64,000 nucleotides of DNA from Cynocephalus volans (taxonomy: Eukaryota > Chordata > Mammalia > Dermoptera > Cynocephalidae). The DNA is taken from NCBI RefSeq assembly GCF_027409185.1, contig NC_084463.1:67069852-67133851 (forward strand), given 5' to 3'. Shown in pieces: positions 13,478-24,796 of this stretch (position 1 is its first letter; each line of letters opens with the position of its first letter). Position numbers and translations under genes: made by a program. A model generated the notes under the pieces. That model was given only the letters and a program-made list of their open reading frames with translations. It had not been told where the DNA came from and searched no databases.

Positions 13478-13862
13478 GCATTGCCCAAAGCTCTGCCCAG
13501 TGAGAGGTTTTCTCCTCACCACTGTCTTTCAAGCCTAAAGAGGGTTATAGTGTAGCAGCAATCCTTTTCTGGTTGCACTCACATGCTTAGCAAACTCAGT
13601 TGTGAACCAAGGTCAGATCCCTCACTGGGTCGGGCCATGGTTGTGACCCTAGGGAGAGGCAATAAGCAGAGCTGTGGTGGTGAGTAACATGGGGTCGGAG
13701 CCACCTGCTGTGCAGCTTACTCATGCCCCTGGCCCACCCGTGTCTGATCCTGGTCCCCCCACCCCTATCTGACAGTGACTGCTGCTGAGATGCTCTGCGT
13801 CTGCAGGGCCCAGCCGCATGCCAGGGACTCTTTTGCAAGTGGCACATAATTCTCAGCTGCAA

Positions 13863-13946
13863 AACCCTAGAGATCTTTATTGGGGTTCTCCTACTGTCTG
13901 GCAGAACCCTAGAGATCTTCATTGGGGTTCTCCTACTGGCTCGTAT
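13863..13946. repeat. 42-bp tandem duplication
   Basis: Two copies of a unit starting aaccctagagatct, with period 42, differing at a few bases. Confidence 0.85.
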
Positions 13947-14138
13947 ATGCTGTCTTTTCCCACCACAGACACCTCACATGCCATAGGGTTGGCCTCTTTG
14001 TATGGACCCAAGACAGAGCTTCCTGCAGCAGCAGCCCAGTCCCACCACACAGCCCTGGGCCCGCACAGTGCTTCCAGTGCCCTCTGACAACTGGCAGGAG
14101 GGGATCCAACTCTAATCCCCATTTTAGAGTTTGTGTCT

Positions 14139-14664
14139 GTATTAGTCAGGGTTGTCTGGAGAGACAGAACAGATAGAATATGTATATAAATATACGAGAG
14201 GGGACTTATTGGGGGAATTGGCTCACATAATTATGAGGCTGAGAAGTGTCACGATAGGCCATCTGCAAACTGGGTGCTGGTAGTGCGGCTCAGTCCAAGT
14301 CCAGAAGCCTCAGAACCAGGGAAGCTGATGGCCTGAGAGCCTGGGCTGACACTGTCCTGAAACCCTAAGACTGAAGAGTGTCAAGTTTAGATGTCCACAG
14401 ACAGGAGAGAAGACTATATCCCAGCTCCAGTGGAAATACAGTCAGAGACTCTCCTTTTCTTTTGTGTTTGTTCTCTCTGGACCCCTGGTGGATAGGAAGT
14501 TACCTGTCCATACTGAGGGTAGATCTTCCCCACCCAGGCCACTCAGGCTCACATGCCGATCTCCTCTGAAAACACCCTCATGGACACACCCCAAAACAAT
14601 GCTTTACTAGATTTCTAGGTATTCCTTAACTTAGTCAATTTTACACCTAAAATGAACCATCACA
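14139..14664 (-). mobile_element. MLT2/ERVL-type LTR
   Basis: The plus strand starts tgtattagtcagggttgtct and ends 'aatgaaccatcaca', so the element is a minus-strand LTR with TG...CA ends, about 525 bp. Same family as 3019-3518. It lies in the same orientation as the integrase remnant at 11850-12900. Confidence 0.7.
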
Positions 14665-15839
14665 GCATCCTAGGACCACTCCAGGTGCCAATTGTCATAG
14701 GTCAGGTTCCCAGGGAAGCACAGCTGCATCCTGGAAGTTTCCAGGGAGTGCTGGAGGATAAGGACGAGAAGGCAGCAGGACTGGGCAGAGGGAGGAGACG
14801 AACTCAGTGCAGCTGCAGCAGAAGGCGGGGCAGCTGGCTCTGGACAGTGGTCTCACCTTGAAGTCAGGGGCCAGATGTGCACTGCTCACCTCCCTTAGGG
14901 GGTGTGGCATGAGCAAGGCAGTCTCAGCTGAGACCTATCGACAGCCCAGTGTCCCCAGCAGCTGGGGGACTTAGCTCAGTCCAAGGTGCGTGGGGCTGGG
15001 GAGTGCAACTGAGGATCTGCTTCAAGAACCGTGGTGTGACACAGCCACGCCGATGAGTGCACGGGGGATGCACGGGGGATGTGGGGGAGCCGGGGCTCAC
15101 GGTGGAATCCACAGGTCTGGGCAGTTCACCTGAGGATAGGATGAGGGAAGTGACCCAGTTAACGCTGATGCTCGGATTTCTAACTCGGGTGGGTGACGGT
15201 GCAATTCAGTGGGAGAGGCCCAGGAACAGAGCAGGCTGTTCAGGGAGAGACAGCAAATTCATTTCGGACATCTCAGCAGGGGCGTTCAGTGGGCAGGGGA
15301 GCAGATGCATAGACTCCTCAGAGGAGGGATCTAGGCAAGAGCCAGTGATCAAGACACTGGGTGTCCCTCACCAGGGTCCTTCCCCACCCCTCAGGTGTAT
15401 AGTCAGAGGCTAGGCTGGGAGGTGTGCCCCCTGGTGGAGGAGCGTGGAGCAGCAGCGGCTCGGAGAGTGGATTCTGTCATGTTTAGCCTGCGTCTCACTG
15501 CAGAGCTATCTCAGCTACTTACTGCTGGGACACACAAGTGCAGTCCCAGAATTGAGACAGGTGAAATATGTTATTCCTGGAGATCCAGCTCCCCAGTCAT
15601 TGGGGAGTGTGTTTCCGGAATCACTTGATGGTTTAAGTAAAACAGCTTTATTGATGCCACTTGCTTGAATCCTTGCCTATGGATGCACAGTCTAGTGGAC
15701 AGAGAGACGTGGCTGTGCTGGATGCCCAGGATGACATGAGACCCTCTGTCATGTGTTTCCAAAGCACTTAGCCTGTGTGAGAAGGGTCGGTCTGGGTTAG
15801 CAGAAATGGCCCTGGGCTGGTGATCCAAAAGAACTGGTT
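14665..15839. other. GC-richer non-coding DNA, no gene seen
   Basis: No exon is supported. A short duplicated 'gcacgggggat' occurs at about 15058-15080. A CTCF-like site lies at 15423-15441. Confidence 0.4.
15423..15441 (-). promoter_or_regulatory. Candidate CTCF site
   Basis: The minus strand reads TCCTCCACCAGGGGGCACA, which matches the CTCF core CCACCAGGGGGCA exactly. CTCF sites with this core are usually occupied and help define loop anchors; occupancy here is inference. Confidence 0.6.
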
Positions 15840-15990
15840 TGTTTTCTCCCACTTCCAGACAAGTCACTCAAATACTTACAGCCTTTTTCCTCGCCTGCCA
15901 CATGGGGCCAGTAAGATCTACTGAGCTATAAATAGTGAAATAAGAATTATGTGAAGCACTCTATAAGTACTTTGTAAAATACCACAAAAT
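15840..15990 (+). repeat. MIR
   Basis: Degraded MIR core and 3' region: 'acaagtcactcaaatactta', 'ctcgcctgccacatgggg' and 'agcactctataagtac' follow the usual MIR order. Confidence 0.55.
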
Positions 15991-16109
15991 CGGGTTTGGG
16001 GGTTGGGTTTTTTCAAGGCTGAGTGCTAAAAATATCAGGCACTGTAGAGAGAAAAGATAAAAGAAAAGATTGAAAGACAAAGGCTTGCTTGTACAAGCAT
16101 GCACTCGTG

Positions 16110-16173
16110 TGCACACACACACACACACAGACACACACACACACAGACACACACACACACAGACACACACACA
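16110..16173. repeat. (CA)n microsatellite
   Basis: An interrupted CA run, broken by regular 'cacagac' units. Confidence 0.95.
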
Positions 16174-16264
16174 CTAACACATCAGACATGCCCTTGGAGG
16201 CAGAGCCTCACCACACAGACCCAAGTCTCTGTTCCTCCAGGAATCTTTGTGCTACAGAAGTTGT

Positions 16265-16632
16265 CTGTATTAGTCCATTCCTGTTGCTTATGACAGAACA
16301 CCTGAAACTGGGTAATTTATAAAGAAATAAAATTTATTTCTTACAGTTTCTGAGGGTGGGAAGTCCAAAGTCTAGGGAACACATCTGGAGAGGGCCTTGT
16401 TCTTGGTGGTGGCTCTCCAGCAGCACAGGGTGTCTGTCACATGGCGAATGGGCTCAGCAAGAGAGAGCTAACCTGCTCACTAGCTCTCCTTATCAAGCCA
16501 TCAGAACCACGCTCATTACTACCCATTAAACCATCAACTTGTCACTCCATGAGTGGATCAACCCATTCACAAGGACATAGTCCTCAGAATCTGATTGCCT
16601 CTTAAAGGCCCCATCTTTTAATTACCATCCTA
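16265..16632 (-). mobile_element. MST-type MaLR LTR
   Basis: Antisense LTR beginning tgtattagtccattcctgtt, with 'gaaactgggtaatttataaag', 'tggcgaatgg' and 'ccattcacaaggacatag' in order, about 370 bp. MST/THE1-like MaLRs are characteristic of primates and close relatives, which agrees with a colugo source. Confidence 0.75.
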
Positions 16633-18579
16633 GGAGTTTCTACTCTTCCAACACTGTTGCAGTGGAGTTTCCAGCACACGACCCTTTGGGAAACACTTGC
16701 AACCCATAGTATTGTCTTCTGTTCTGGGACCAGCATCACTCCGGAAAGCCTGAGCTGAGCACCTGCTGCCACGCTCCACTGGGGCATCAGCTTCTCTTGA
16801 AAAGGGCTCTGCCTTCTCTAGAAGCCTCAGCAGCCCCAGTGAATTCCCTCCAGTCTGTGTCCACACCGGAGGATATGCTCTGCACTTCCCTGAGTTCTCT
16901 TCCCTCTATCCCAACTGGTGTTCAGTCCCCACCTGACACCTGCCAGAAGCCCGCCCCTAGGAGCTGCCTGGGAAAAACCACCCTTGACAATGGCACTGCC
17001 CCGAGGGCTTTGGAAGCCACAGGTGTTCTAGAGTCCTCCTCACTGAGAAAGTGTAAATGGAAACCCTCACCTGAATTTGCAAGTCTGTCTCTGTATCCTG
17101 GACTTCATAAACGAGCTCTCAGAACAACCCAGGGACGCAGAAAGCAGTTTTGCCGAAGCTTGTTATCTCACACACACACACGTGCATGCTGCACGCACAC
17201 ACTCACACGCACACACTTGTTTGATCTCTGCTGAAGGAAAACAGGCACTGGCGATTCTCCGCGTGTCCACGCAGCGCTGAGAGGGAGGCAGCTGCGGGGC
17301 ACCTGTGCCTCACCAGGTGGCGCTAAATCCTCAGGGGAAAGACTGTGTTTTGCACAAAACAAACACAAAACGACGTGCAGGAGAAAGGAGTGAGCACCAC
17401 CTCCCAAGACTCCGTCTGTATCACTAACACCAGCCACCCCTGCGTGGCGGCCCAGCAATGACAGGGGCAAGGGACTCGAGGGCTGCTGTCCACAGGGCCA
17501 GCATGTCCAAGGGGAGGGCAGATCTGAAACACCGAGAACCAGATCCTGCTGCCCTCGGTCACTCACTCTCTGACAGCTTAAAAATGCGGGTGGGGCGCGA
17601 CATATGTCGCCCCACAGGAGGGCTTGTCGAGCACTTGTGGGGAAACGGTCAGCACCCTGAAGTATACAACAATAATACACAGTTTACGCTTTCAACAAGT
17701 GTATAAGTTAATTGAGGAAAACAAACACTTAACAGTGAAAGAATATGACACATCTTTATATAATTAAGTGCTAATGGTACAGTCTTTAGGTGTGACATGA
17801 ATTAGAGACAAAAAATAAGACCAATGTTAACTGGAAAAGTTGGGAAAACTCCAAAACAGAAGGGGACTAGTGCTAAGTACTGAAGGATGAGAACACCATA
17901 GAGTCACATGGAAAGGAAGGTATTCAGTGAGGTGATAAAGAGCAGAAGCAAAAACAGAAATGGACATGTCTAGCAAAGACAGTGAGATGTAGGCATAATG
18001 TTTTTAGAGCCGAAAGAGTTTGCTGACCCTGCAGTACCCTCTCTACACACTTCAGAGTTACAAAGGAAATAAATGTAGGTGGTTAAATAAAATCATATTT
18101 CAAAATAGCTCATAAACAGTCGAAACTAATTACTAATCTTTATAGAAGAAAAATGCCAAGTCTACTGAAATGCCAGCAGACCAGCTTCCTAGCACACAGG
18201 GTACATATGATAGGAGGTAAGGCCAGTAAGGCAGGCTGGCTGGACAGCACAGTAGGGAGGCGAGAGGTAAGAAGACCTGCAATAACCCAGGTTGGCAAGT
18301 AGAAATGTTGACCTGATCTAGGTTGGAGGTAGTAAAAAGAAAAGAAACAGGGAGAGAGAGGAGAGGTGAAGGATGAAAGAAAAGTTCAGGTATAGTCAAC
18401 ACCCCTTGATCACTACTCAGACGTGAGGGAGAGAGGAATCAAAGATGACTTACTAACACGACAGAGCCTGAGTGACTGAGACAAGTGATGCCATTTCAAA
18501 ATTGGAAAATCAGGAGGAAGGTAAGAAAGAGCTGCTCAGTACAGGAGGTAATGAGTCAGATTTAGGATATAAATGAGGA
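16633..18579. other. Non-coding DNA, no gene seen
   Basis: The open frames here, including a 170-codon one on the minus strand at 17168-17680, show no recognisable peptide or splice structure. A CA microsatellite lies at about 17168-17216 and a CTCF-like motif at 17307-17325. Confidence 0.45.
17307..17325 (+). promoter_or_regulatory. Candidate CTCF site
   Basis: Reads cctcaccaggtggcgcta, close to the CTCF consensus CCACCAGGKGGCGCTA. Its orientation is opposite to the site at 15423-15441, so the pair points outward. Confidence 0.55.
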
Positions 18580-18649
18580 TACCTCAAAAAGTTCATAGAA
18601 AGATTCCTATTATCTTTTGATCCCATTTTTCCATGAACTTTTTGAAGTA
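18580..18649. mobile_element. Palindromic mariner-like MITE
   Basis: About 70 bp. The ends are inverted repeats ('cctcaaaaagttcatagaaag' and 'ccatgaactttttgaag') flanked on both sides by TA, the target used by Tc1/mariner transposases. Two more copies lie at 25848 and 27436. Confidence 0.75.
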
Positions 18650-18894
18650 TGCTAGTATGTTTAAGATTTTGTTGAGATACACAGTTGCAACATCTTGCTA
18701 GCAGGTTGCAATATGAGCGGCTCATAGGAAAGGAACTGAGGTTAGAAAGCTTAGACAGGAAGGGAATAACAATGGATATTTTTAACATTGCATTGACTAA
18801 TTATTTGCTCAAATATCTGTTCCCTTCCACTGGACTATGAGCTCTTTGGGATTAAATCATAATTTCTTAGTTACCCCAAATCCTCATTCAGTGC

Positions 18895-19080
18895 TATGAG
18901 GCAGTATTACACAGTGTTTAGGAGTCCGGGTTCCAGGTTCAAATCTCAGCTGTACCATTCTCAGCTTTATGATCCTGGGTGAGTTAGTAACATATTTCTG
19001 TGCTTCAGTTTCTTCATCTGTAGATAGGATTAGGGATTATAATAATAGTGCCTATCTCATAGCTTTGTTAGGAGAATTAA
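18895..19080 (+). repeat. MIR
   Basis: Typical MIR series: 'cagtgtttaggagtccgggttc', 'tcagtttcttcatctgtaga', 'gtgcctatctcatag' and 'gttaggagaattaaat'. Confidence 0.8.
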
Positions 19081-20179
19081 ATTTATTTATTACTATATTA
19101 CTGTTAATTTTCAAAAAAGCCAGATCAGAATGGTTTAACAAGAAAAAGAATGGCTGAGGGCCTTCAAAGGACGTATATTGTAGGCACATTCCATTCCAAG
19201 ATCTCCATATTTGGAACAGCAACTTTGCAGTATGTCATGTAGAACAAAAGATGAGTAAACTACAGAATTTTTTCTTAATATTTCACATGAGCAAAGACTG
19301 CAAAGTGGAAAAAATGAGAAAGAAATGACGTTAAATACATCTTTTTAAAAGTCTGTCCCTAAGATTACAGCACCAGCAAATGAAGCCTCATAACCACAAC
19401 TTTGTCATCCCCTTCTTTTCTCCCTCCCTCAGTCATGCAATATTACTGCATGAAAAGAAAGACAAATCCAGATAGCCTTTGAGGCTCATTCTTGTTCCAT
19501 TCCAGTGGCTCGGCAATTTGCTGGCCCAGCAGATCTGAGTGACCTCAACGAAGAATAGTATAACATGAGCTGCTGAGGTCTGGAGGTGCCCCTTTTCTAA
19601 AAAGGCCACTCCTCTGGTCAGGGAGTTGCCACTATTACATAGATAATTAGATACTCCTTGCCATGTCATGAGAGTCAGGTCACTATTTACTAGGATACAA
19701 GCCATGCTGAGTCTAGTCCAGCCACCTCCAGCCTAAGCATACACTCTGTGGGATAATAAAAGTTTGGAGATTATGCATGCTCTGCTACTTGCTGTTAGTA
19801 ACTTTTACCACAATACATCGTATTGAAAATTTCCCTAAATGGTAATAACAGTATGTATTTCCATGCCCTGTTAGAACAAGAGAGAGACTATTTTGAACCA
19901 AGCAGTAGAAAAAAAAACAAATATTCCTGTGCTTGTATGTAAATTATACTTAATAACAAAGATTAGAAATAAACTAAACTCATATCAAATGAAGCTTGAT
20001 TTAAAGTACACCACAGGTATAGAGAGCATACATAAAAATTTTTAGAACACACAATCAATTGGTGAATGAGAGGGTGCTTTCCTCTTTCGTGACTCCTGAA
20101 TTGAAGCTATTCAAATTGCATTACCTATTAAAAAAGGTAATTAAAAAATAAAGGTATTAAATGATTAGAAAAAATTCAG
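19081..20179. other. Non-coding DNA, no gene seen
   Basis: AT-rich with only short open frames and no recognised element. Confidence 0.4.
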
Positions 20180-20395
20180 CCCATCACTTGTCATATCACT
20201 CCATTTTAACTCTTTGAAGACTACTTACTATGTCTTCTTATACTGTTATTAATTAATGTCTCCTCTCTATAACTTAATAGAAAGTATGCTCCATGAAGTA
20301 GAGATTTTGTTTGCACTGTTCACCCTGTAGCACCCAGCACCGAAACAGGATCTAGCACCTAGTAGCTGCTCAATAAATATTTGTGGAATAAACCT
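20180..20395 (+). repeat. L2 3' end
   Basis: Ends with 'cacccagcaccgaaacaggatctagcacctagtagctgctcaataaatatttgtggaataa', the usual L2 terminus in degraded form. A second similar L2 end may follow at about 20480-20625. Confidence 0.65.
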
Positions 20396-20939
20396 AAATT
20401 GAATTTGCCACCTTAGCTCCTAAACTTCTCCAGAATTCTATTTGGTAGCCTTTTTCAACGTTTTCATTAACACCTAGTGAGTATCTCTATCTCTCGAGCT
20501 TTCACATCATATTATAATGTTCTGTTTGTGTGTTGGGCTCACCCAGAAGACTGTCATCTATTTGAGGATACAGACTTGAGTGCCTAGCATACAAGTGACA
20601 ATGAAAGTGTGTTTAATGAAATTAATCAAAACCACAAGCTGACACCACCAGAGGTCCACGGGTCAAAGGGACTGCTCAAATAAGAGCATAGGAAGACTCA
20701 GCTGCGTGAGCGACCAGGCCACCAGCAATGCCTTTGCTTCACTGGATTGACACCTGTCAGAAAAGCCCCAGAAGCTCCAGACTAACACACACCAGGTTGC
20801 AATGGCCAGTCTCCAACGCACCTCCCCCTCCCCCCAGAAAAACAAGATTGACAGACACCACGTGAGCTCGTGCTCCAAACACAAACACGTGTACCTTAAA
20901 CACTGACAGAACCACCCAACGCACAGACACCCTACTGCC

Positions 20940-21300
20940 CACAGACCGCAACAGGGCGCCGCCCGGATCCTCCCTCTTTTCCCTGGGGTCTCAGCCCCAC
21001 ACCGGTGGGGCACATAGAGAAGACCGAAAGAGGCCAACAAGCGGAAGCGGGGATTTGCACCCATTGTATCCGCCAGCAAGAAGTGCCGCACACCTCCGCC
21101 TCGACTCGGGCACTGTTCTCACACGCTAATGCTCTCTCCTTCGCCAATCTCTCCACTCTAGCCCGAGAAAGCCGCGGCGGGTACTCACACACCACCTCAC
21201 CTGGGCGCGGCCATGTTGGAGAAAACTGCACTGCATTTCCCATGAGTCAACGGGGCGACGAGCAGAGCTCCCACAATCCTCTTCGCCTCCCAGCCCCATA
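20940..21300. promoter_or_regulatory. Promoter-like, CpG-containing segment
   Basis: GC and CpG content rise above the surroundings. Motifs typical of TATA-less mammalian promoters cluster here: a YY1-like CAACATGGCCGCG on the minus strand at the ATG, 'actgcatttcccatgagt' resembling the ACTACAnnTCCC promoter element, and 'gattgtggga' on the minus strand. Apparent first exons leave it on both strands (21201-21214 minus, 21595-21614 plus). The gene or genes it serves are not identified. Confidence 0.55.
21201..21214 (-). CDS. Possible first coding exon (14 nt) of an unidentified gene
   Basis: On the minus strand an ATG at 21214 sits in a YY1-like context (CAACATGGCCGCG). It gives Met-Ala-Ala-Pro before a good donor (CCCAG|gtgaggtgg) at 21200. 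A short coding stub after a YY1 start is a common layout for housekeeping first exons. I could not find exon 2 at lower coordinates, so this could also be a dead promoter or a non-coding transcript. Low confidence. Confidence 0.3.
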
Positions 21301-21594
21301 TTGACCCTTTCTTCGCCGACTGTCTTTTGTTTATAAACTGCGGTCTATTGCAGTGAAAATTCGGTTGTCTTATTTGGAGGAATAGTAATGGTTGGGAGTG
21401 CAGCTTGCATTTATCGGTCGCTCCCCAAATAGACAAGGTCAGACAGGTTTGTGTCCTTCGGTCCCTCAATAATGGTCGCCCCACTTAAGGGTCTTTGTGC
21501 ATCTTTCCTCCTGAATCTTATTAGAGGCATGGGAGAGGATCCTGGGTTCTGAAAGATGACATCGCAGGGGCGGGAGGAAAGGAGGTGAATAAGC

Positions 21595-21614
21595 ATGAAT
21601 GTGCCAGGGGAATG
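21595..21614 (+). CDS. Possible first coding exon on the opposite strand
   Basis: A plus-strand ATG at 21595 starts Met-Asn-Val-Pro-Gly-Glu and runs into a near-consensus donor (AATG|gtgagtacc). With the minus-strand exon at 21201-21214 this would make a bidirectional promoter. No partner exon or protein family is recognised, and the stretch is short enough to arise by chance. Confidence 0.22.
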
Positions 21615-22394
21615 GTGAGTACCGCAGAGTAATAGTTAAATTAGAAGACCTCAGGCTATTCTATTCGGTAGGCCTAAGGGGGTCCGGAATATTAGAAAAA
21701 CGGAATAATATGACCGGATCTTCTTGTGGAAGGTGGGAGGAGAGACTAGAAGTAAAACGACTGTTGAAGTGGTAAAGTATAAAGTAACGAAATATTAACT
21801 GGGACACAGCAGTGGCAGAGGGAAAGGAAAAAGATTTGGTAACAGATCAGAAATAAAAGACACAGGAGAGGGTGATCATTAGCAGTTGTTACTGCTGTAA
21901 TGTTATTCGTGATATGAATGTATTATTATCATTTGACCCGCATTGAATTATGAGCTGTGTAAGTGCAGGGAAGGAAATCTCGGGGGATGAGGTGGGAGGG
22001 AATCACCTTTCTATGGTGGTGTTACAATGTCCCATCCGCTCCCCACCACAGTAGACTGGCCAGGAAAAGTGGCACTGAAAAGAGCGTGTTGTTAAGTGGA
22101 GGAATGATTTGTGTGGAGAATAGGTAAACAGAGGAAGAACAGAAGTTGGGAGGCAGATGGAGAGCCATTGCAATAGTCCAGGAAAGAAAGGGTGAGAACG
22201 GAAACTGAATAGCAAAGGTTAGGAAGGTAAGTGCAAGCTGGAGAGGTCAAATCAACCAGACATTGCAAACTACTTGGGTGTGAGGGGAAATATGTCAAAT
22301 CTCCCCCACTGCAATCTTGCTTCTGCACTACTAGATGCTTTCAGAAACACGTCCAAATAGAACTTTCTGCAGTGATAGAAATGTTTTATAATCG
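21615..22394. other. Non-coding DNA, no gene seen
   Basis: No element recognised; downstream flank of the promoter-like segment. Confidence 0.4.
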
Positions 22395-22570
22395 GAGCTG
22401 TCCAGTATAGTACACACTAGCAACAAGTGGCTTCTGAGCATTTCAAATGTGGCTAGTACAACAAAGGAACTGAATTTTGAATTTTTAAACTTTTGTTTAG
22501 TTTTTATTCATTTAAATTTAAACAGCCACATGTAGTTAGTGGCTACCAAATTAGACAATAGCATAAAATA
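22395..22570. mobile_element. hAT-type non-autonomous DNA transposon
   Basis: Ends resemble 'gctgtccagtatagta' and 'agtggctaccaaattagacaatag', inverted relative to one another, around an AT-rich centre ('atttaaatttaaacagccacatg'). This is the layout of a common mammalian Charlie-type MITE. Confidence 0.65.
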
Positions 22571-23463
22571 TAACTTTATCTCCTATTGGCCAAATTCAAT
22601 TACTTCACTTTAGTGTCTGTCCTGCTTAAAGGTACTGAAGCTTCTAAAACTTTTGAATTTCTAAGCCTCCGTGGAACTACTGTCTTTTAGTTCTGTTTAC
22701 TCATTCTGATTGCTTCCTTTCAGAGTTTTCCACTAGCTTCCCTCCCTCTGCCAGTAATTAAACACAGGCAATCCTCAGGTTTTGTTTGACCTTTTCTCTT
22801 ATTGTGGTCACTGCCTGTCTGCCCTCCCCAGAGTTTTAAAGAGGTTTATGAATCATTCCCTAATCTTTATCTACAGCCCTGGCTTCCCTTTAGGAAGCAG
22901 TTTTGTTTAGTGAAAGGAATTATGGACACTGGAGTATGACCTGAAGTAGAAACTGCAAAACAGAATTTACCTTTTGGGATGGACGTGGTAATTAAATAAA
23001 ATACCATACATAAAATATCAGTTAAGTGGTTGTTCATTCCTTTTCTCCTCTTCTGCTCCTAAGTTACAGGCCCAAATTTACAACCATCTACTGCCTCAAT
23101 GTTCCTAGACAAAGGTGGATACATATAAAAATTTTTATGCAGTCCTTTGTATACAGGACCTTGGAGTATTGCATAGACTATTTCTCCCAGAGAAGATGAC
23201 TCGCCGAATGATTTTCAGTCACATTGAGAGGCTGTTTTATTATGTAACCATAGTGTTTTCCATAGTCTTATAACCGAAATTTAATAAATGGTTGAAATGA
23301 ATAGGAATTTAATTCAAAGATAGAATTCATCTTCACTGGTGCCATAGCTTTACACGGTGACCACAATAATTTTTTTTAAATTAAATGCTGACCTAATGAC
23401 TTTCCTTAGTAAAACCCTAGTCTCAACTTCATGAGAGGTGAGTCTTCTGTATGACCAGTGCAG

Positions 23464-23637
23464 GGGGTGGCAAGGTTTTTCTGTAAAGAACCAGATAATA
23501 AATATTTTCAGCTTTGTAGCCACATACTTTTCTTTGTCTTTATCTTAACATCCTTTTAAAGGTGTAAAAACTTTTCTTAGCTCCCTCTGCTTATGCTGGC
23601 AAGACTTAGCCAATAGGCTATAGTTTGCCAACCCCTG
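23464..23637. mobile_element. hAT-type DNA transposon remnant
   Basis: 'ttttctgtaaagaaccagataataaatattttcagctttgtagcc' near the start and 'ccaataggctatagtttgccaacccctg' at the end match a widespread Charlie-related element, here with its centre deleted. Confidence 0.7.
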
Positions 23638-24197
23638 AACCTTCTTCCTGAACTCTGTAATTGAGAGCACATTATCAGGGTAAAGCTGTGATCAGTCCCA
23701 CTACTGAAGACATTTATTATGAATTATAATGTAGTATAAATGAATCTAATCAGATTGGCAAAGACTCCATTTAAAAGCACTGAAAAACAGAGTTCCAAAA
23801 ATTGGGGCTAGTAGTAACATATCATTTAGAATTACTTTTAGTTGCCAGTAACAGAAAAAACTAGGCTGATTGCTTGAACAAATACTTATGTTTTCTCAAA
23901 TGACAAGCTATCCAGAAAAGGCAATCACTAGCATTGATTGGTTCTGCTGCTCAAAAATGTCATAAAGAACCCAGGGCCTTTCTATTCTCCTGCTCTGCTA
24001 TCCTTGGAGTATTTACTTTTTATCCTCATTCTTGATGTCTCCTGGGTATGAGGTGGCTGCCACAGCTCCAGACATCTTGTCCCTATAATAGTGTCTCTAG
24101 CTGGAAAAAAAAGGAGCAGTATCTCATCTTTTGATCCAGGAAATGAAACTTGCAACAGACTTCCCATTGTTTTTTTGAACACACATGGGTTGCATAC

Positions 24198-24796
24198 TCT
24201 GGTAGACAGAATAATGGGCCCCCATGGACATTCACACTCTAATCCCTGTAACATGTGAATATGCAGATGTAATTAAATTTGCAGACCTTAAAATAGATTA
24301 TCCTATATTATACATGCCCCAATCTAACCACACAATTCCTTAAAAGCAGAGCATTTATTCTAGCTAGAGCAGGAGAGATGAAGCAGAAGTCAGAATGATT
24401 CCAAGGGGAAGGATTCAACTCTGTTGCTGGCTCTGAGATGTAAAGGTCCCTGTGCAAGGACTGGAGAGAGGCCTCTAATGAGCTAAGGGGCCACCCCCTG
24501 CTGATAGCCAACAAGGAAATGGGTACTTCATCCTACAACTACCAGGAACCAACTTACTCAGGTTGTTGGATTCTGCCAACAACCTGAGTAAGTTGGGAAG
24601 CAGATCCTTCCCAGAACATCTTGATGAGAAAACAGCCAGCGGACATCTTGAGTTTGTATTTATGAAACTCTGAGCAGGGAAACCAATCCAACCAACCCAA
24701 ACTTTTGACCTGTGTAACTGTGAAATAATAAATTTGCGTTGTCTTGAACTGCTAAATTTGTGGTGCTTTGTTACATCAGCAATAGAAAACTAATAC
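24198..24796 (+). mobile_element. MaLR-type LTR
   Basis: Starts 'ggtagacagaataatgggcccc', continues 'aatatgcagatgtaattaaatt' and ends 'gtggtgctttgttacatcagcaatagaaaactaataca', with AATAAA near 24727. Contains a perfect hairpin (24549-24596) that I do not recall in this family. Confidence 0.65.
24549..24596. repeat. Perfect 21-bp inverted repeat, 6-nt loop
   Basis: The arms are 24549-24569 and 24576-24596, exact reverse complements starting ccaacttactcagg and ccaacaacctgag, separated by attctg. It lies inside an old, otherwise decayed LTR, so the perfect match suggests a recent template-switch or inversion event. Confidence 0.9.

Noticed and set aside
17168..17680. 170-codon minus-strand open frame
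   Set aside because: No recognisable motif, overlaps a CA microsatellite, no supporting splice or start context.
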